Below are positions 43,729-53,133 of a stretch of 64,000 nt of DNA, piece after piece. The position numbers were made by a program, and so were the translations under genes. The DNA is from an uncultured Acetatifactor sp. GTDB lineage: Bacteria > Bacillota > Clostridia > Lachnospirales > Lachnospiraceae. The stretch is from NCBI GenBank assembly GCA_910577235.1, contig CAJTMX010000015.1, positions 1 through 64,000 on the forward strand. The letters are read 5' to 3'. The notes under the pieces were generated by a model. It did not search any database. It was not told the origin of the DNA and was given only the letters and a program-made list of their open reading frames with translations. Numbering within the stretch: position 1 is the first letter of the stretch; each line of letters opens with the position of its first letter.

Positions 43729-44712
43729 ATGCAGCTGGACAATATGTTCTTACAGGCATGTAAAAACAATCAAAAAAGCGTGGCAATAACATTCTTAAAG
43801 CGGGGAGGTATCGACGTCAACAAGCGGGATGAATCCGGCAACACACCGCTCATTTACGCCTGCATGAAAAACGCCAGAGATCTGGTAAAGCTGTTGCTGG
43901 AAAATAACGCCGATGCCAGTCTTGGCAACCAGCAGGACCGGATGCCTCTCCACTTCGCGGCAGAGACAGGCAATTCAGAGATCATCGCGCTACTGACCGG
44001 TGCAGGCGCAGACGTAAACTGCACGGACAAAAACGGTCAGACGCCGCTGATGGTCATGGCACAGCGGGGCAAGACGGACGCGGCTCTGAAATTTATCCAG
44101 AATCCCGACATTGACATCAACATCAAGGACAATGACAACCTTATGGCCATAGATTACGCCACCTCCTCCGGACTGCGGGAGCTGGTAAAAGCACTCTCCC
44201 AGACAGAGGAAGAGCACACCGATGCCTCCGGCAATACCACGCTCCACCATGCTTGCTGGAACGAGCAGGGCGAAGTGGTGAAAGTCCTTCTGGAAAAAGA
44301 TAAAGACAGCGTAAACAAAGTCAACGATGACGGCGAAACGCCTCTGTTCCTGGCTGTGAGAAGATCCAACCTGGTCATAACCCAGCTGCTCCTTACCGCG
44401 GGCGCTCAGGCACAGATCGCCGATCTGAACGGCGTCATGCCTCTGCATATTGCCGCTGACAACGGCGATTTATTTGTGGCAAAGGCCCTGATGGGAGCGG
44501 GCGCAGAGGTGGATACAAAAACTACCGAGGGGCAGACTCCCCTGATCCTGGCGGCCAGATGCGGCAAGAACGACTTTACGGCTATGCTCATAGAGGCTGG
44601 CGCCGATGTGAACGCGGTGGACAACGAGCAGCACAGCGCGCTGTATTACGCCACAGAGGCAGGATATACGGAGATCGTGGAACAACTGCTGATAGCCGGG
44701 GCCGAGAACTAA
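43729..44712 (+). CDS. Ankyrin-repeat protein
   Basis: A 327-residue protein made almost wholly of nine or ten ankyrin units, for example GNTPLIYACMKNARDLVKLLLENNADASL and GQTPLILAARCGKNDFTAMLIEAGADVNA. The frame is open from 43666, but the ATG at 43729 with AAGGTGGGAG six bases before it is the likely start. No signal peptide is seen. It ends in IAGAEN just before a strong hairpin. Role unknown, presumably protein binding, perhaps with the same partner set as the protein at 38100. Confidence 0.88.
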   Translation: MQLDNMFLQACKNNQKSVAITFLKRGGIDVNKRDESGNTPLIYACMKNARDLVKLLLENNADASLGNQQDRMPLHFAAETGNSEIIALLTGAGADVNCTDKNGQTPLMVMAQRGKTDAALKFIQNPDIDINIKDNDNLMAIDYATSSGLRELVKALSQTEEEHTDASGNTTLHHACWNEQGEVVKVLLEKDKDSVNKVNDDGETPLFLAVRRSNLVITQLLLTAGAQAQIADLNGVMPLHIAADNGDLFVAKALMGAGAEVDTKTTEGQTPLILAARCGKNDFTAMLIEAGADVNAVDNEQHSALYYATEAGYTEIVEQLLIAGAEN

Positions 44713-44749
44713 TAGAATCCTGCGGTGCAGATCACAGCTATTTTCCGTG

Positions 44750-44800
44750 GAAAGGGGCTGCATGCCCGCGGGGTCTCCCACCCTGGCGGCAGCCCCTTTC
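44750..44800. repeat. 12-bp perfect inverted repeat after the ankyrin gene
   Basis: GAAAGGGGCTGC (44750-44761) pairs with GCAGCCCCTTTC (44789-44800) around a 27-base GC-rich loop. It lies between convergent genes (ankyrin and permease). There is no clean T run, so it may be a weak or factor-dependent terminator. Confidence 0.5.
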
Positions 44801-44901
44801 AGCGCGATATCAAGAGTCTGCTCAGGCAGACCATGGATATCTGCGTCTCCAAGCGCCGGGTGGCCCGGAAGATCAAACATACCTATTCGTAAAAAATCCA
44901 T

Positions 44902-46047
44902 CTATCGCGTCATTATCATATAAAAAATCACCAGCGCTGCCAGAAAGGCAAGGTTACTCACAGTAAAAATGCCGATATAGGCTCCCTTGCGGCTACTCTC
45001 CTCCTTAGCCACATGTTTATAAGAGATCAGGCTTGCCATGGAGGCGATCAGCGTCCCCAGCCCTCCCAGGTTGGTTCCTATGATCAACTGCCCATAATTG
45101 TCTGTAAAGCCGGACAGCAGCAGAGCTGCAGGCACATTACTGATGATCTGGCTGGCAGCGATAGCGGCATACGTCTCCCGCCCCGTCACGGCACTGTGCA
45201 AAAAGTCCCGAAAAGCCGGAATTCTTCCCATGTTTCCGATAAAGATAAAAAATCCCACAAAGGTCAGCAACAGAGAATAGTCCACTTTTATCAGTATCTT
45301 TCTGTCCATCGCAAGCACCGTCACAAGCACTGCGGCCAAAGCGGCCTGCCAGGGCAGAACATGGGCCACCGCCAGGAGGCACAGACCAAACAGCGCCAGA
45401 TATACAGCCAGCGTGGAAAGAGCTATGTCCCCATCTGTCCCACTCTTTGAGGTTACGCCAAAGTTCTGTCCGGGCCTCTGCCCCCTGTGCCCCCCCTGAA
45501 TAAACGCCCACCCGGTTAAAAACAGCAGGGACAACAGAGCGTACGGAAACATCAGCCCTACGAATTCTCCCAGAGATATCCCCGCCTTTCCATAGAGATA
45601 CAGATTCTGCGGGTTCCCTATGGGGGTCAGCATACTTCCCAGATTGGCGGCAATGGTCTGCATGGCTATCAGAGGCAGAACAATCCTGCGCCTCTGTTCT
45701 TGCTCCAACATTTCCAGAACCGTAAATGTAAATGGCACAAAGGTGATCAGCGCCACATCGTTGGTGATAAGCATACTGAAGAAAAAGCACAGCAGCATCA
45801 AGATCAGCACCAGCCCCCGGGCGCTCTTTATCCTGGCGAGCAGCCCCTGGGCCACCCGGCGAAACAGCCCCATCTTTTGAAATCCCGCCATGACGCTCAT
45901 CAGACAAAACAAAATCGCCAATGTCCGGTAATCTATGTATCCGGCATATTCCCGGTCAGGGGGAATTACAAAAGCGGACAGGACCGCCAGCATCAGCGCA
46001 ATGCACAGTACGGTTTCTTTTTTTATAAACGCAAACATTCTTTTCAT
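44902..46047 (-). CDS. SLC13/ArsB-type permease
   Basis: A 381-residue membrane protein with about ten helices of the ion-transporter superfamily. The motifs FSMLITNDVALITFVPFT and NLGSMLTPIGNPQNLYLY fit the paired N-terminal and C-terminal helix-hairpin motifs of the SLC13/arsenite-citrate permease group. A second such half shows QIISNVPAALLLSGFT and IGTNLGGLGTLIASMASLISY. It would move an anion such as a dicarboxylate, citrate or arsenite; no arsenic genes are nearby. No operon partners are visible. Confidence 0.8.
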   Translation of the reverse strand: MKRMFAFIKKETVLCIALMLAVLSAFVIPPDREYAGYIDYRTLAILFCLMSVMAGFQKMGLFRRVAQGLLARIKSARGLVLILMLLCFFFSMLITNDVALITFVPFTFTVLEMLEQEQRRRIVLPLIAMQTIAANLGSMLTPIGNPQNLYLYGKAGISLGEFVGLMFPYALLSLLFLTGWAFIQGGHRGQRPGQNFGVTSKSGTDGDIALSTLAVYLALFGLCLLAVAHVLPWQAALAAVLVTVLAMDRKILIKVDYSLLLTFVGFFIFIGNMGRIPAFRDFLHSAVTGRETYAAIAASQIISNVPAALLLSGFTDNYGQLIIGTNLGGLGTLIASMASLISYKHVAKEESSRKGAYIGIFTVSNLAFLAALVIFYMIMTR

Positions 46048-46270
46048 AGATCTTCCCTGCCATATGTGTATCTACCCGGCACATGTTCCCGGCTGAATCC
46101 TGCGTATTCCTGAACATATTCCGGCTGGTTTTAACAGCTACCGTATATTTCTATATTATAGCAGTCACCTTCATATTTGGGCAATAGCCAAATTAACCGG
46201 GTGAAGGAACTGTTTTATCTAATGCAGAGTGTGTTTGGTAAGATTTTATCCCTCTAACATGGAGATAAAA

Positions 46271-46299
46271 TTGACAAAAGTACATAAAAATGGTAGAGT
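46271..46299 (+). promoter_or_regulatory. Promoter with long leader, upstream of the chemoreceptor
   Basis: TTGACA (46271-46276) and TAGAGT (46294-46299) have a 17-base spacer. If used, the leader before the chemoreceptor ATG is about 415 nt and contains a hairpin and a short ORF. Confidence 0.45.
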
Positions 46300-46528
46300 A
46301 AAATTAATAAATCCGTGACAGAAAGAACTAATAGTTTTGTTTTTAGAGAGAATATGCTTGAGCACAGCACAAGCTGTTTTTGTTATGTAGAAATGCAAAG
46401 TCCGTACGTTATTTTATAAAGAAAATCTACCGTTTACTGTTTATTATGGTAAGCGGCTTTTTGAGGTACGGAGCGAAGCTGGGATACATTATAAGTGCTT
46501 ATTAAAAATTATGTTCAAAGGAGGGCAG

Positions 46529-46570
46529 ATGTATATATTTCCACTGGTAGCGTTTATAATGAGCAGCTAG
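46529..46570 (+). CDS. 13-residue leader-type ORF with strong ribosome site
   Basis: AAAGGAGG stands four bases before an ATG that opens MYIFPLVAFIMSS and stops. The peptide is hydrophobic. It lies 150 bases upstream of the chemoreceptor start. The ribosome site is too good to ignore, but nothing else supports translation. Confidence 0.35.
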   Translation: MYIFPLVAFIMSS

Positions 46571-46720
46571 ACAAGCATTTTGAAAAACAAAGTATTAATG
46601 CAAAAAGTACCCATAAGATGTGGGACAAATACGGTGAGCAGGAAAATCGAACAGCTTTCAGTACTGCTGGATCTGTATTATTATTGTACAATTTTATGAG
46701 TCTTAGGAGGTCTATCATTT

Positions 46721-48265
46721 ATGAACAAAAAGAGAACGGCGGTTGAGGTGTATTTATCTACGGTGTTTAAGTGGGGACTTATTATATTGGTAAGTGCCTG
46801 CATGTGTGCTACTGTTATGTTTAATACTGAAAAACTGCTAGGTTTATATCCTACAGTTCCATGGCTTGCAACTATCGGTTTAGGTATAATGGATTTGACC
46901 TTTTTTGTTTCCGCTATACTGATAGTAAGGTCTTCATTTGACAAGGATGGATATCTAAAAGAGGGCAGATTACGAATTGGGAAGATTTTTTCAGTGGCTA
47001 TATTAGTCATTCAATGGAACTATTTGCTGTATATGCTTCCAACCAGAACTTTTTGGGGTTTTTTATTCTTTTTCCTTATATTAGTGGCGTTTTTCCTGGA
47101 TATTAAACTGTTGCTTTTTAGCGGCTTGGCCTGTATGGTATCACTGTTTATTGGCTGGGGTATTCGCGGAACAGACCTTCTTCCGGTTAAAGACGCGTTA
47201 TTCCTCACAGATATTATTATGTGTTTAGTTGCTCTTGTACTGTCTCTGGCAGGATTACTGAGTTTCGTTTTCTTTGTCTCTCATTTTTTAGTAAATGCAA
47301 AGAAAGACGAATTAGAGAAGAACAGCGAACATGTTACAAGTATTCTGCTGGCAGTGCAATCATTATCCGAGAATTTGCAGACAGCAGGTCTATCACTTTC
47401 ACAGGTATCAGAGAACGAAAGCGCTTCTGCCGAAGAATTAGCGGCTACGAGTGAGCAGTTAGTCGAAAGCAGTAATATGCTCAGTTCCAAGACAGATGAA
47501 AGTATGACAAATCTTGGAGAATTAAGTCAATGGGAAGGTGTTGTTGCCGATAATGTTGAAAAAGTAGAAAAGGTTTCAAGAGATTTGTTAGACAAGTCTG
47601 CCGAAAACGAAAAACTTCTCAGTGACTTACATACGATCAACGGGGAAGTATCTGAGTCAATGAAGGCTACTACCGAAATAACCCAACGGTTATCTGAGGC
47701 AGTGCAGGAAATCGGCGTGACATTAAATCTCATAAGCGATATCTCCAGTTCCACAAATTTATTGGCATTGAACGCATCTATTGAAGCGGCAAGAGCCGGT
47801 GAAGCTGGCAAGGGATTTGCTGTTGTTGCCACAGAGGTAGGCAATCTGGCCAACAATACGCAACAATCCTTACAGGTTGTCCAATCTGTTATAGAAAGAG
47901 TACAACAGAATGTAAGGGATATCACTGCGCAGGTAGATGAAAATTCAGTAAAGCTTGGTACGCAAAATGAATACTTTGAAAATGTATTCCAAAGTATACA
48001 GGATATGACAAAATTATTAAACACATCCGTCGAAACAATAAATACTATGGGCGAAGCACACGGAAAACAAGCAGAAGTAATTAAGAAAACAATTTCTATC
48101 AATCAGGAGATTGCCGAGAGCATCAGAAAAGAAAATGAACAGTTCAATTCAATCAATGCGATGGCAGGAAGTAATGCAAATGACACAACAGAAGTTGCGA
48201 CACAGGCCAGTGTAATCAATGAAATGGTCGATAAAATGACACAATTATTAAAGCAGGAAGACTAG
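46721..48265 (+). CDS. Methyl-accepting chemotaxis protein without HAMP
   Basis: A 514-residue chemoreceptor. The N-terminal 195 residues are five or six hydrophobic helices with short loops and no large external domain; no HAMP linker follows. The cytoplasmic coiled coil (about 200-514) contains the invariant hairpin tip region SSTNLLALNASIEAARAGEAGKGFAVVATEVGNLA. Such receptors sense membrane or intracellular signals, or the state of the membrane itself. AGGAGG precedes the ATG by ten bases. No che genes are in the window. Composition is AT-rich compared with its neighbours. Confidence 0.92.
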   Translation: MNKKRTAVEVYLSTVFKWGLIILVSACMCATVMFNTEKLLGLYPTVPWLATIGLGIMDLTFFVSAILIVRSSFDKDGYLKEGRLRIGKIFSVAILVIQWNYLLYMLPTRTFWGFLFFFLILVAFFLDIKLLLFSGLACMVSLFIGWGIRGTDLLPVKDALFLTDIIMCLVALVLSLAGLLSFVFFVSHFLVNAKKDELEKNSEHVTSILLAVQSLSENLQTAGLSLSQVSENESASAEELAATSEQLVESSNMLSSKTDESMTNLGELSQWEGVVADNVEKVEKVSRDLLDKSAENEKLLSDLHTINGEVSESMKATTEITQRLSEAVQEIGVTLNLISDISSSTNLLALNASIEAARAGEAGKGFAVVATEVGNLANNTQQSLQVVQSVIERVQQNVRDITAQVDENSVKLGTQNEYFENVFQSIQDMTKLLNTSVETINTMGEAHGKQAEVIKKTISINQEIAESIRKENEQFNSINAMAGSNANDTTEVATQASVINEMVDKMTQLLKQED

Positions 48266-48270
48266 ATACC

Positions 48271-48291
48271 AGGGGCGATCATCTCGCCCCT
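48271..48291 (+). terminator. Terminator of the chemoreceptor gene
   Basis: AGGGGCGA and TCGCCCCT pair around a 5-base loop, followed by TTATCTC. It begins six bases after the stop codon. Confidence 0.7.
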
Positions 48292-48504
48292 TTATCTCTG
48301 CCTCGGTAAGTTTGTACCCTTACTTCGCAAGTTTATCAAACAGATATTTCTGTCAGATGTTGCTTGCTATTATCCCGCAAACCCAATATACTGTACTTAT
48401 GCATATGCTTGCGCAAAGTAGTGGGCGCTATGGGTACACGGTTTCCGTTCCCCGGAGACCGGCTCCATATAAATATATCAGTATGGATTTGCGGAGGTGA
48501 CACA

Positions 48505-48990
48505 ATGGCAGACATGTTGGTTAAGCTTTACAATATTCCTGATTCACACGATACAGAAAAAAAATTAGCGGAGGAAGGAATCAGAATAAAAAAGGCATTG
48601 GCACCCGACCGGAGTAAGATCATCCAATTCTCTAAAACATGCGCAAAAGAGGACTATTCCGATGAAGTGACCGCCACCTTTTCCAATAATCCCATTACCT
48701 GTTATATAGCGACCAAGGGCAAAAAGGTCATTGGTTTCGCGTGTTATGAGGCAACGGCCAGAGACTTTTTCGGCCCCATGGCGGTGCTGGAGACGGAGCG
48801 GAAAAAGGGAATAGGAAGAGCGCTGCTGCTAAAATCTCTGGAGTCCATGCGGGAACTTGGGTACGCGTATGCCATTATAGGATGGCCCGCAAAGTCTGCT
48901 GTGGATTTTTATATAAAATGTGTAGATGCAGTTATGATAGAAGAAAATTCCTCCGGAATATATAAACGAATGATTGAAATTGATGAGTGA
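48505..48990 (+). CDS. GNAT-family N-acetyltransferase
   Basis: A 161-residue enzyme. VIGFACYEATARDFFGPMAVLETERKKGIGRALLLKSLESM covers the acetyl-CoA-binding region, with the pyrophosphate-binding RKKGIGRAL loop. The start is the ATG at 48505 after GGAGGTG, rather than the in-frame codon at 48364. Substrate unknown. The C-terminus (AVDFYIKCVDAVMIEENSSGIYKRMI) is standard. Confidence 0.85.
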   Translation: MADMLVKLYNIPDSHDTEKKLAEEGIRIKKALAPDRSKIIQFSKTCAKEDYSDEVTATFSNNPITCYIATKGKKVIGFACYEATARDFFGPMAVLETERKKGIGRALLLKSLESMRELGYAYAIIGWPAKSAVDFYIKCVDAVMIEENSSGIYKRMIEIDE

Positions 48991-49151
48991 ATACCCGTCA
49001 CTGGCATACGGTGGACATAGCACAAAGAAAAATTATTTGGCGGGGAGGGAGCGGGTTGTATGCGGAGCATTTTACGATTATACCACAGGTCTATTGCTCC
49101 CAGGTTCCGCACATATTATGATAAAAACATCTAAATATATGGAGGAGCAAC

Positions 49152-51344
49152 ATGAGAATCTTACTTTTACTCAGAGGTTCGGCCGGATGCGGCAAATCCA
49201 CCTGGATTGAGGAGCACGGCCTAAAGAGATACGCGCTGTCGGCAGACGATATCCGCCTGCTGTGCCAGGGACCATCCATGCTTGTGGACGGCTCGGTGGG
49301 CATCAGCCAGAGCAACGATAAGACGGTGTGGAAAATGCTGTTTAACCTGTTGGAGATCCGGATGCAGAACGGCGAATTTACCGTGATCGATGCCACCAAC
49401 TCCAAGACCTCGGAGATAAACCGATACAAGGAAATGTGTGAGGCCTACCGCTACCGAATGTACTGCGTGGACTTTACCGGCATTCCCATGGAGGAGGTTA
49501 AACGCAGAAACGCAGGCCGTGAACCTTTGAAACGGGTTTCCGACGAAGTGATCGAGAGAATGTATTCCCGCTTTGCCACCCAGAAGATTCCCTCCGGCGT
49601 GAAAGTGATCAGCCCCCAGGAGCTGGATACAATCTGGCTTAAGCGCATCGACCTGTCAGCCTACAAGCGTGTTCATCATATCGGCGACATTCACGGTTGC
49701 AATACGGTCCTGCAGAAATACCTCTCGGATAACGGCGGCATCAAAGACGACGAATTTTACATATTTGTGGGGGACTATGTTGACCGTGGCCTGGAAAACG
49801 TTGAGGTGCTGGACTTCCTCCTGTCCATAAAGGACAGGAAAAACGTGCTGATGCTGGAGGGCAACCACGAGAGATGGCTGTGGCTGTATGCCAACGACAG
49901 CGTGGGACGCTCCAAGGAGTTTGAGCTGGTGACCAGGCCCGTTCTGGACCAGGCCCATATGGACAAAAAGCAGCTGCGGCAGCTGTACAGGAAATTTGGT
50001 CAGTGCGCCTACTATACCTACGGGGACAGGATATTTCTGGTCACCCACGCAGGTCTTTCCACAGTTCCCGAAAACCTTTCTCTGGTGGCCACGGAGCAGA
50101 TGATCAAGGGAGTGGGAAACTACAACGATTTTGAAAAGATTGCTGAGACCTTTTACGAGACCACGCCTGACAACTACATCCAGATCCACGGACACAGAAA
50201 CACCAAGCAGCTCCCAGTCATGGTCAACGACAAGGTATACAATCTGGAGGGCCAGGTGGAATACGGCGGCTGTCTGCGGTGCATACAGGTTGACCCGGAG
50301 GGCATACGGACCATAGAGGTCAAAAACCCGGTATTCAAGACCCCTGAGATGCGTCAGGAGCAGACCGTGGCCGACAGCTCCGTGGCCGATACCATAATTG
50401 CGCTGCGTGCAAGCCGCTTTGTCCGGGAAAAGAATTTCGGTAATATATCCTCATTTAATTTTACCAGTAAAGCGTTCTATGACAAGGTGTGGGACGAACA
50501 GACCACCAAGGCGAGAGGGCTGTATCTGGACACCCTGAAGGGAAAAGTGGCGGCCCGGGCATACGACAAGTTTTTCAATGTCAACGAGCGCCCGGAGACC
50601 AAATTTGACATGCTGCAATACAAGCTGCAATTTCCGGTCACTGCCTATGTGAAGGAAAACGGCTTTCTGGGGATCGTCAGTTACAACGAATATGAGGACC
50701 AACTGCTGATCGCCAGCAAGTCCACCATCGACAGCCAGTACGCCGGGTGGCTTAAGGATATGGTATATGAAAAGGTATCCGCCGAAAATCTGGAGATGTT
50801 GAAAGAATATATCCGTGAAAACCAGGTGTCCTTTGTCTTTGAGTGCGTGGATATGCAGCATGACCCCCATATCATCGAGTATCCCCAAAGTGGCCTGTAT
50901 CTGCTGGATATCGTCTATAACCGTATGGATTTTGCCAAATATGAGTACGACGATATGTGCCATGTGGCGGAGCGGTTCGGTCTCACACCCAAGGAAAAGG
51001 CTTGCGAGATCGCTTCCTGGCAGGAATTCTATGACTGGTACTATGAGGTGCTGGAGGAAGAATATGAGTTCCGGGGACGCAAGATTGAAGGTTTCGTTAT
51101 CGAGGACAGCGCGGGGTATATGACCAAGCTGAAACTGGCCTACTATAATTTCTGGAAATTTATGCGGGGAGTGGCCCATGAGGCCATCCAAAAAGGGCAT
51201 ATCTCCAGAACTTCCACATTGACCACTCCCACCGCCAACGAGTTCTATGGCTGGGTGAGAAAGCTGCATGACACGCCGGACTTAGACAGCGTTCCCAGAG
51301 ATATCTGCACGCTGAGAAATATGTTTTATAAAGATAATATGTGA
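49152..51344 (+). CDS. Trifunctional RNA repair protein: 5' kinase, phosphatase, Rnl1-like RNA ligase
   Basis: A 730-residue, three-domain protein. Residues 1-165 are a polynucleotide kinase-like P-loop domain (RGSAGCGKSTW, with ADDIR and VIDATN). Residues about 170-390 are a calcineurin-type phosphoesterase (GDIHG near 178, GDYVDRG, EGNHE, THAG, HGH), as in Pnkp. Residues about 430-730 resemble T4 RNA ligase 1: ARGLYLDTLKGKVAARAYDKFFNVNE followed by VKENGFLG with nucleotidyl Lys near 501, then FVFECVD and KIEGFVIED. GGAGGAGC lies before the ATG. The set heals 2',3'-phosphate and 5'-OH ends and reseals RNA, such as cleaved tRNA. No hen1 gene is adjacent. Confidence 0.88.
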   Translation: MRILLLLRGSAGCGKSTWIEEHGLKRYALSADDIRLLCQGPSMLVDGSVGISQSNDKTVWKMLFNLLEIRMQNGEFTVIDATNSKTSEINRYKEMCEAYRYRMYCVDFTGIPMEEVKRRNAGREPLKRVSDEVIERMYSRFATQKIPSGVKVISPQELDTIWLKRIDLSAYKRVHHIGDIHGCNTVLQKYLSDNGGIKDDEFYIFVGDYVDRGLENVEVLDFLLSIKDRKNVLMLEGNHERWLWLYANDSVGRSKEFELVTRPVLDQAHMDKKQLRQLYRKFGQCAYYTYGDRIFLVTHAGLSTVPENLSLVATEQMIKGVGNYNDFEKIAETFYETTPDNYIQIHGHRNTKQLPVMVNDKVYNLEGQVEYGGCLRCIQVDPEGIRTIEVKNPVFKTPEMRQEQTVADSSVADTIIALRASRFVREKNFGNISSFNFTSKAFYDKVWDEQTTKARGLYLDTLKGKVAARAYDKFFNVNERPETKFDMLQYKLQFPVTAYVKENGFLGIVSYNEYEDQLLIASKSTIDSQYAGWLKDMVYEKVSAENLEMLKEYIRENQVSFVFECVDMQHDPHIIEYPQSGLYLLDIVYNRMDFAKYEYDDMCHVAERFGLTPKEKACEIASWQEFYDWYYEVLEEEYEFRGRKIEGFVIEDSAGYMTKLKLAYYNFWKFMRGVAHEAIQKGHISRTSTLTTPTANEFYGWVRKLHDTPDLDSVPRDICTLRNMFYKDNM

Positions 51345-51351
51345 TGTTGGA

Positions 51352-51394
51352 GGCTGTCGCAAAGTGTAGCTCATACACAATATATGCGACAGCC
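51352..51394. terminator. Bidirectional hairpin between convergent genes
   Basis: GGCTGTCGCA (51352-51361) pairs exactly with TGCGACAGCC (51385-51394). It lies eight bases after the RNA repair gene stop and eleven bases from the ABC exporter stop on the other strand. Confidence 0.65.
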
Positions 51395-51404
51395 CCTTCA
51401 TTTC

Positions 51405-53129
51405 TCATACGCCCCTGTTGCTCAGTTCCACCAGCTTTCTATATATTCCATGCTGCCCCATCAGTCCGGTATGTTCACCCTGTTCACGCACTTTCCCGCC
51501 CTCTATGACATAGATGATATCCGCTTTTTCAATTGTGGACAGCCTGTGGGCCACCACCAGTGTAGTGCGGCCTCCCATAAGCGCCTCGATCCCTCTTTGC
51601 ACCAGCTGTTCACTCTCCGAATCCAGAGCTGAAGTGGCCTCGTCCAGGAGAAGGATCGGTGCGTTTCTGATAAAGGCGCGGGCTATGGCGATACGCTGGC
51701 GTTGTCCGCCGGACAGGCTTTCTCCCCGTTCTCCCACCAGCGTATCGTATCCGTCCGGGAAAGACATGATAAACTCATGAGCGTAGGCGCGCCTGGCGGC
51801 CTCCACCACTTCGTCATCGCTTGCGCCCAGTCTGCCGTACCGTATATTTTCCCTTATGCTGGTGGCAAACAGATAGGCATCCTGAGGGACATAGGCAATA
51901 TTGCCCCGCAGTTCATCCGGGGTATAGGCATGCAGCGGTTTTCCCAGGACTTGGATCGTACCGCCGCTTGGCTGATATAGACCCAGCAGCAGCTTGACTA
52001 CCGTACTTTTGCCGCCGCCGCTTTCTCCCACCAGCGCGGCTGTTTTTCCTCTCTCCACGGTGATGTCCACGCCGTCTAACACCTTTTCCCGGCCGTCATA
52101 GGAAAACGCCACGTCCTTGATCCCGATTCCGCAGTCCTTCGGGAGAGAAAGTTTATCCTCCTTCTTGCCGCCGCTTTCAGGGAGCCGGGGCAGGATCGGC
52201 TGATCCAATATCTCGAACACTCTGTCCGCAAGAGCAAAAGAGTCCATAAGGCATCCCCAGGCGCTGCCAACATTGCCGAGAAAAAACGCCACCATACCCT
52301 GCAGGCTCAGGATCGCCACCACCGTGCCAAAGTCCGTCAATCCCGCGGAGGCCATAAAGATACCGATGATCAGAATGGCCACATTGCACAGGAATCCAAA
52401 TACCCATTCCACCGCCTGTACATCGGCCAGCCTTCGGAACCTTTTCATAGTGTGGGCGGCCATCTGGGCATTCTCCTCCGAATACTTCCCCACCATGCCC
52501 CGAGCGCCGGGAAACATCTTGATGATATCGATTCCTGCCAGTATGTCGGTTAGGCTTTCCGTACAGGATGCCAGTAATTTCTGTATTTTGACTGCCATGC
52601 CTCGAAGGGGTTTCACCAGAATCATGTTGATCCGAACCGACACCGCGCTGAGCGCCAGCACCATTAGTCCGATTCGCATATCCAGCGATAAGATGATTAT
52701 GATAGCGGCTCCGCCCATGATCACAGGATCGATGATCCTGTGATGGGTGTTGGCAAGGGAGTTCTTGATATCCTCCACATTGAAACACAATTTCTGTATG
52801 GAATCCGCCGTGTGATGCTCCTCAAAATAGGACATGGGCAAAGAAAACAGATGGATCATCACCCGCAGGCGCAGCCTTTTCATGATCTGGCGTATCTGAT
52901 ACATACAGGTGAAAGCGGTCAGACGCCTGCCTATGTTCAGAGCCAGAACGATGGCGGCCAGCCAGATGGCGGCGCTGAACAGTTTCCTGTCCGATGCCGT
53001 CACCGCATTGATGATATTCCTGTAAAACAGAGCGTTTACCGTGCCGGCAATCACTTCCAGACCGGGCATTAAAAACATGCACAGCCAGTATATCCCTGAT
53101 TTTTCAAATAATGACAGGTATTTTTTCAT
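51405..53129 (-). CDS. ABC exporter half-transporter (membrane plus ATPase)
   Basis: A 574-residue ABC exporter subunit. Six membrane helices occupy about 1-310. The ATPase has Walker A VGESGGGKSTVVKLL, signature LSGGQRQRIAIARAF and Walker B ILLLDEATSALD. Together with the upstream gene (4-base gap) it very likely forms a heterodimer, common for drug or peptide export in Firmicutes. Both ATPases keep complete motifs, so no degenerate site is obvious. Confidence 0.9.
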   Translation of the reverse strand: MKKYLSLFEKSGIYWLCMFLMPGLEVIAGTVNALFYRNIINAVTASDRKLFSAAIWLAAIVLALNIGRRLTAFTCMYQIRQIMKRLRLRVMIHLFSLPMSYFEEHHTADSIQKLCFNVEDIKNSLANTHHRIIDPVIMGGAAIIIILSLDMRIGLMVLALSAVSVRINMILVKPLRGMAVKIQKLLASCTESLTDILAGIDIIKMFPGARGMVGKYSEENAQMAAHTMKRFRRLADVQAVEWVFGFLCNVAILIIGIFMASAGLTDFGTVVAILSLQGMVAFFLGNVGSAWGCLMDSFALADRVFEILDQPILPRLPESGGKKEDKLSLPKDCGIGIKDVAFSYDGREKVLDGVDITVERGKTAALVGESGGGKSTVVKLLLGLYQPSGGTIQVLGKPLHAYTPDELRGNIAYVPQDAYLFATSIRENIRYGRLGASDDEVVEAARRAYAHEFIMSFPDGYDTLVGERGESLSGGQRQRIAIARAFIRNAPILLLDEATSALDSESEQLVQRGIEALMGGRTTLVVAHRLSTIEKADIIYVIEGGKVREQGEHTGLMGQHGIYRKLVELSNRGV

Positions 53130-53133
53130 CTGT

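Larger units (their letters stand above)
46048..46720 (+). other. AT-rich upstream region of the chemoreceptor gene
   Basis: Apart from the promoter at 46271-46299 and the short ORF at 46529-46570, this stretch contains a small hairpin, GCTTG...CAAGC followed by TGTTTTTG near 46349-46385. This could end transcription early. An 83-codon frame from 46495 lacks a ribosome site and is not supported. Composition is noticeably more AT-rich than the neighbouring genes. Confidence 0.45.

Noticed and set aside
44559..44966. 135-codon plus-strand ORF over the end of the ankyrin gene
   Set aside because: It is rich in Arg and Gly in the way of an out-of-frame shadow, overlaps the ankyrin gene and runs through a hairpin.
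46495..46746. 83-codon plus-strand ORF upstream of the chemoreceptor
   Set aside because: Its GTG start has no ribosome site, it overlaps the chemoreceptor start, and the residue pattern does not look like a protein family.
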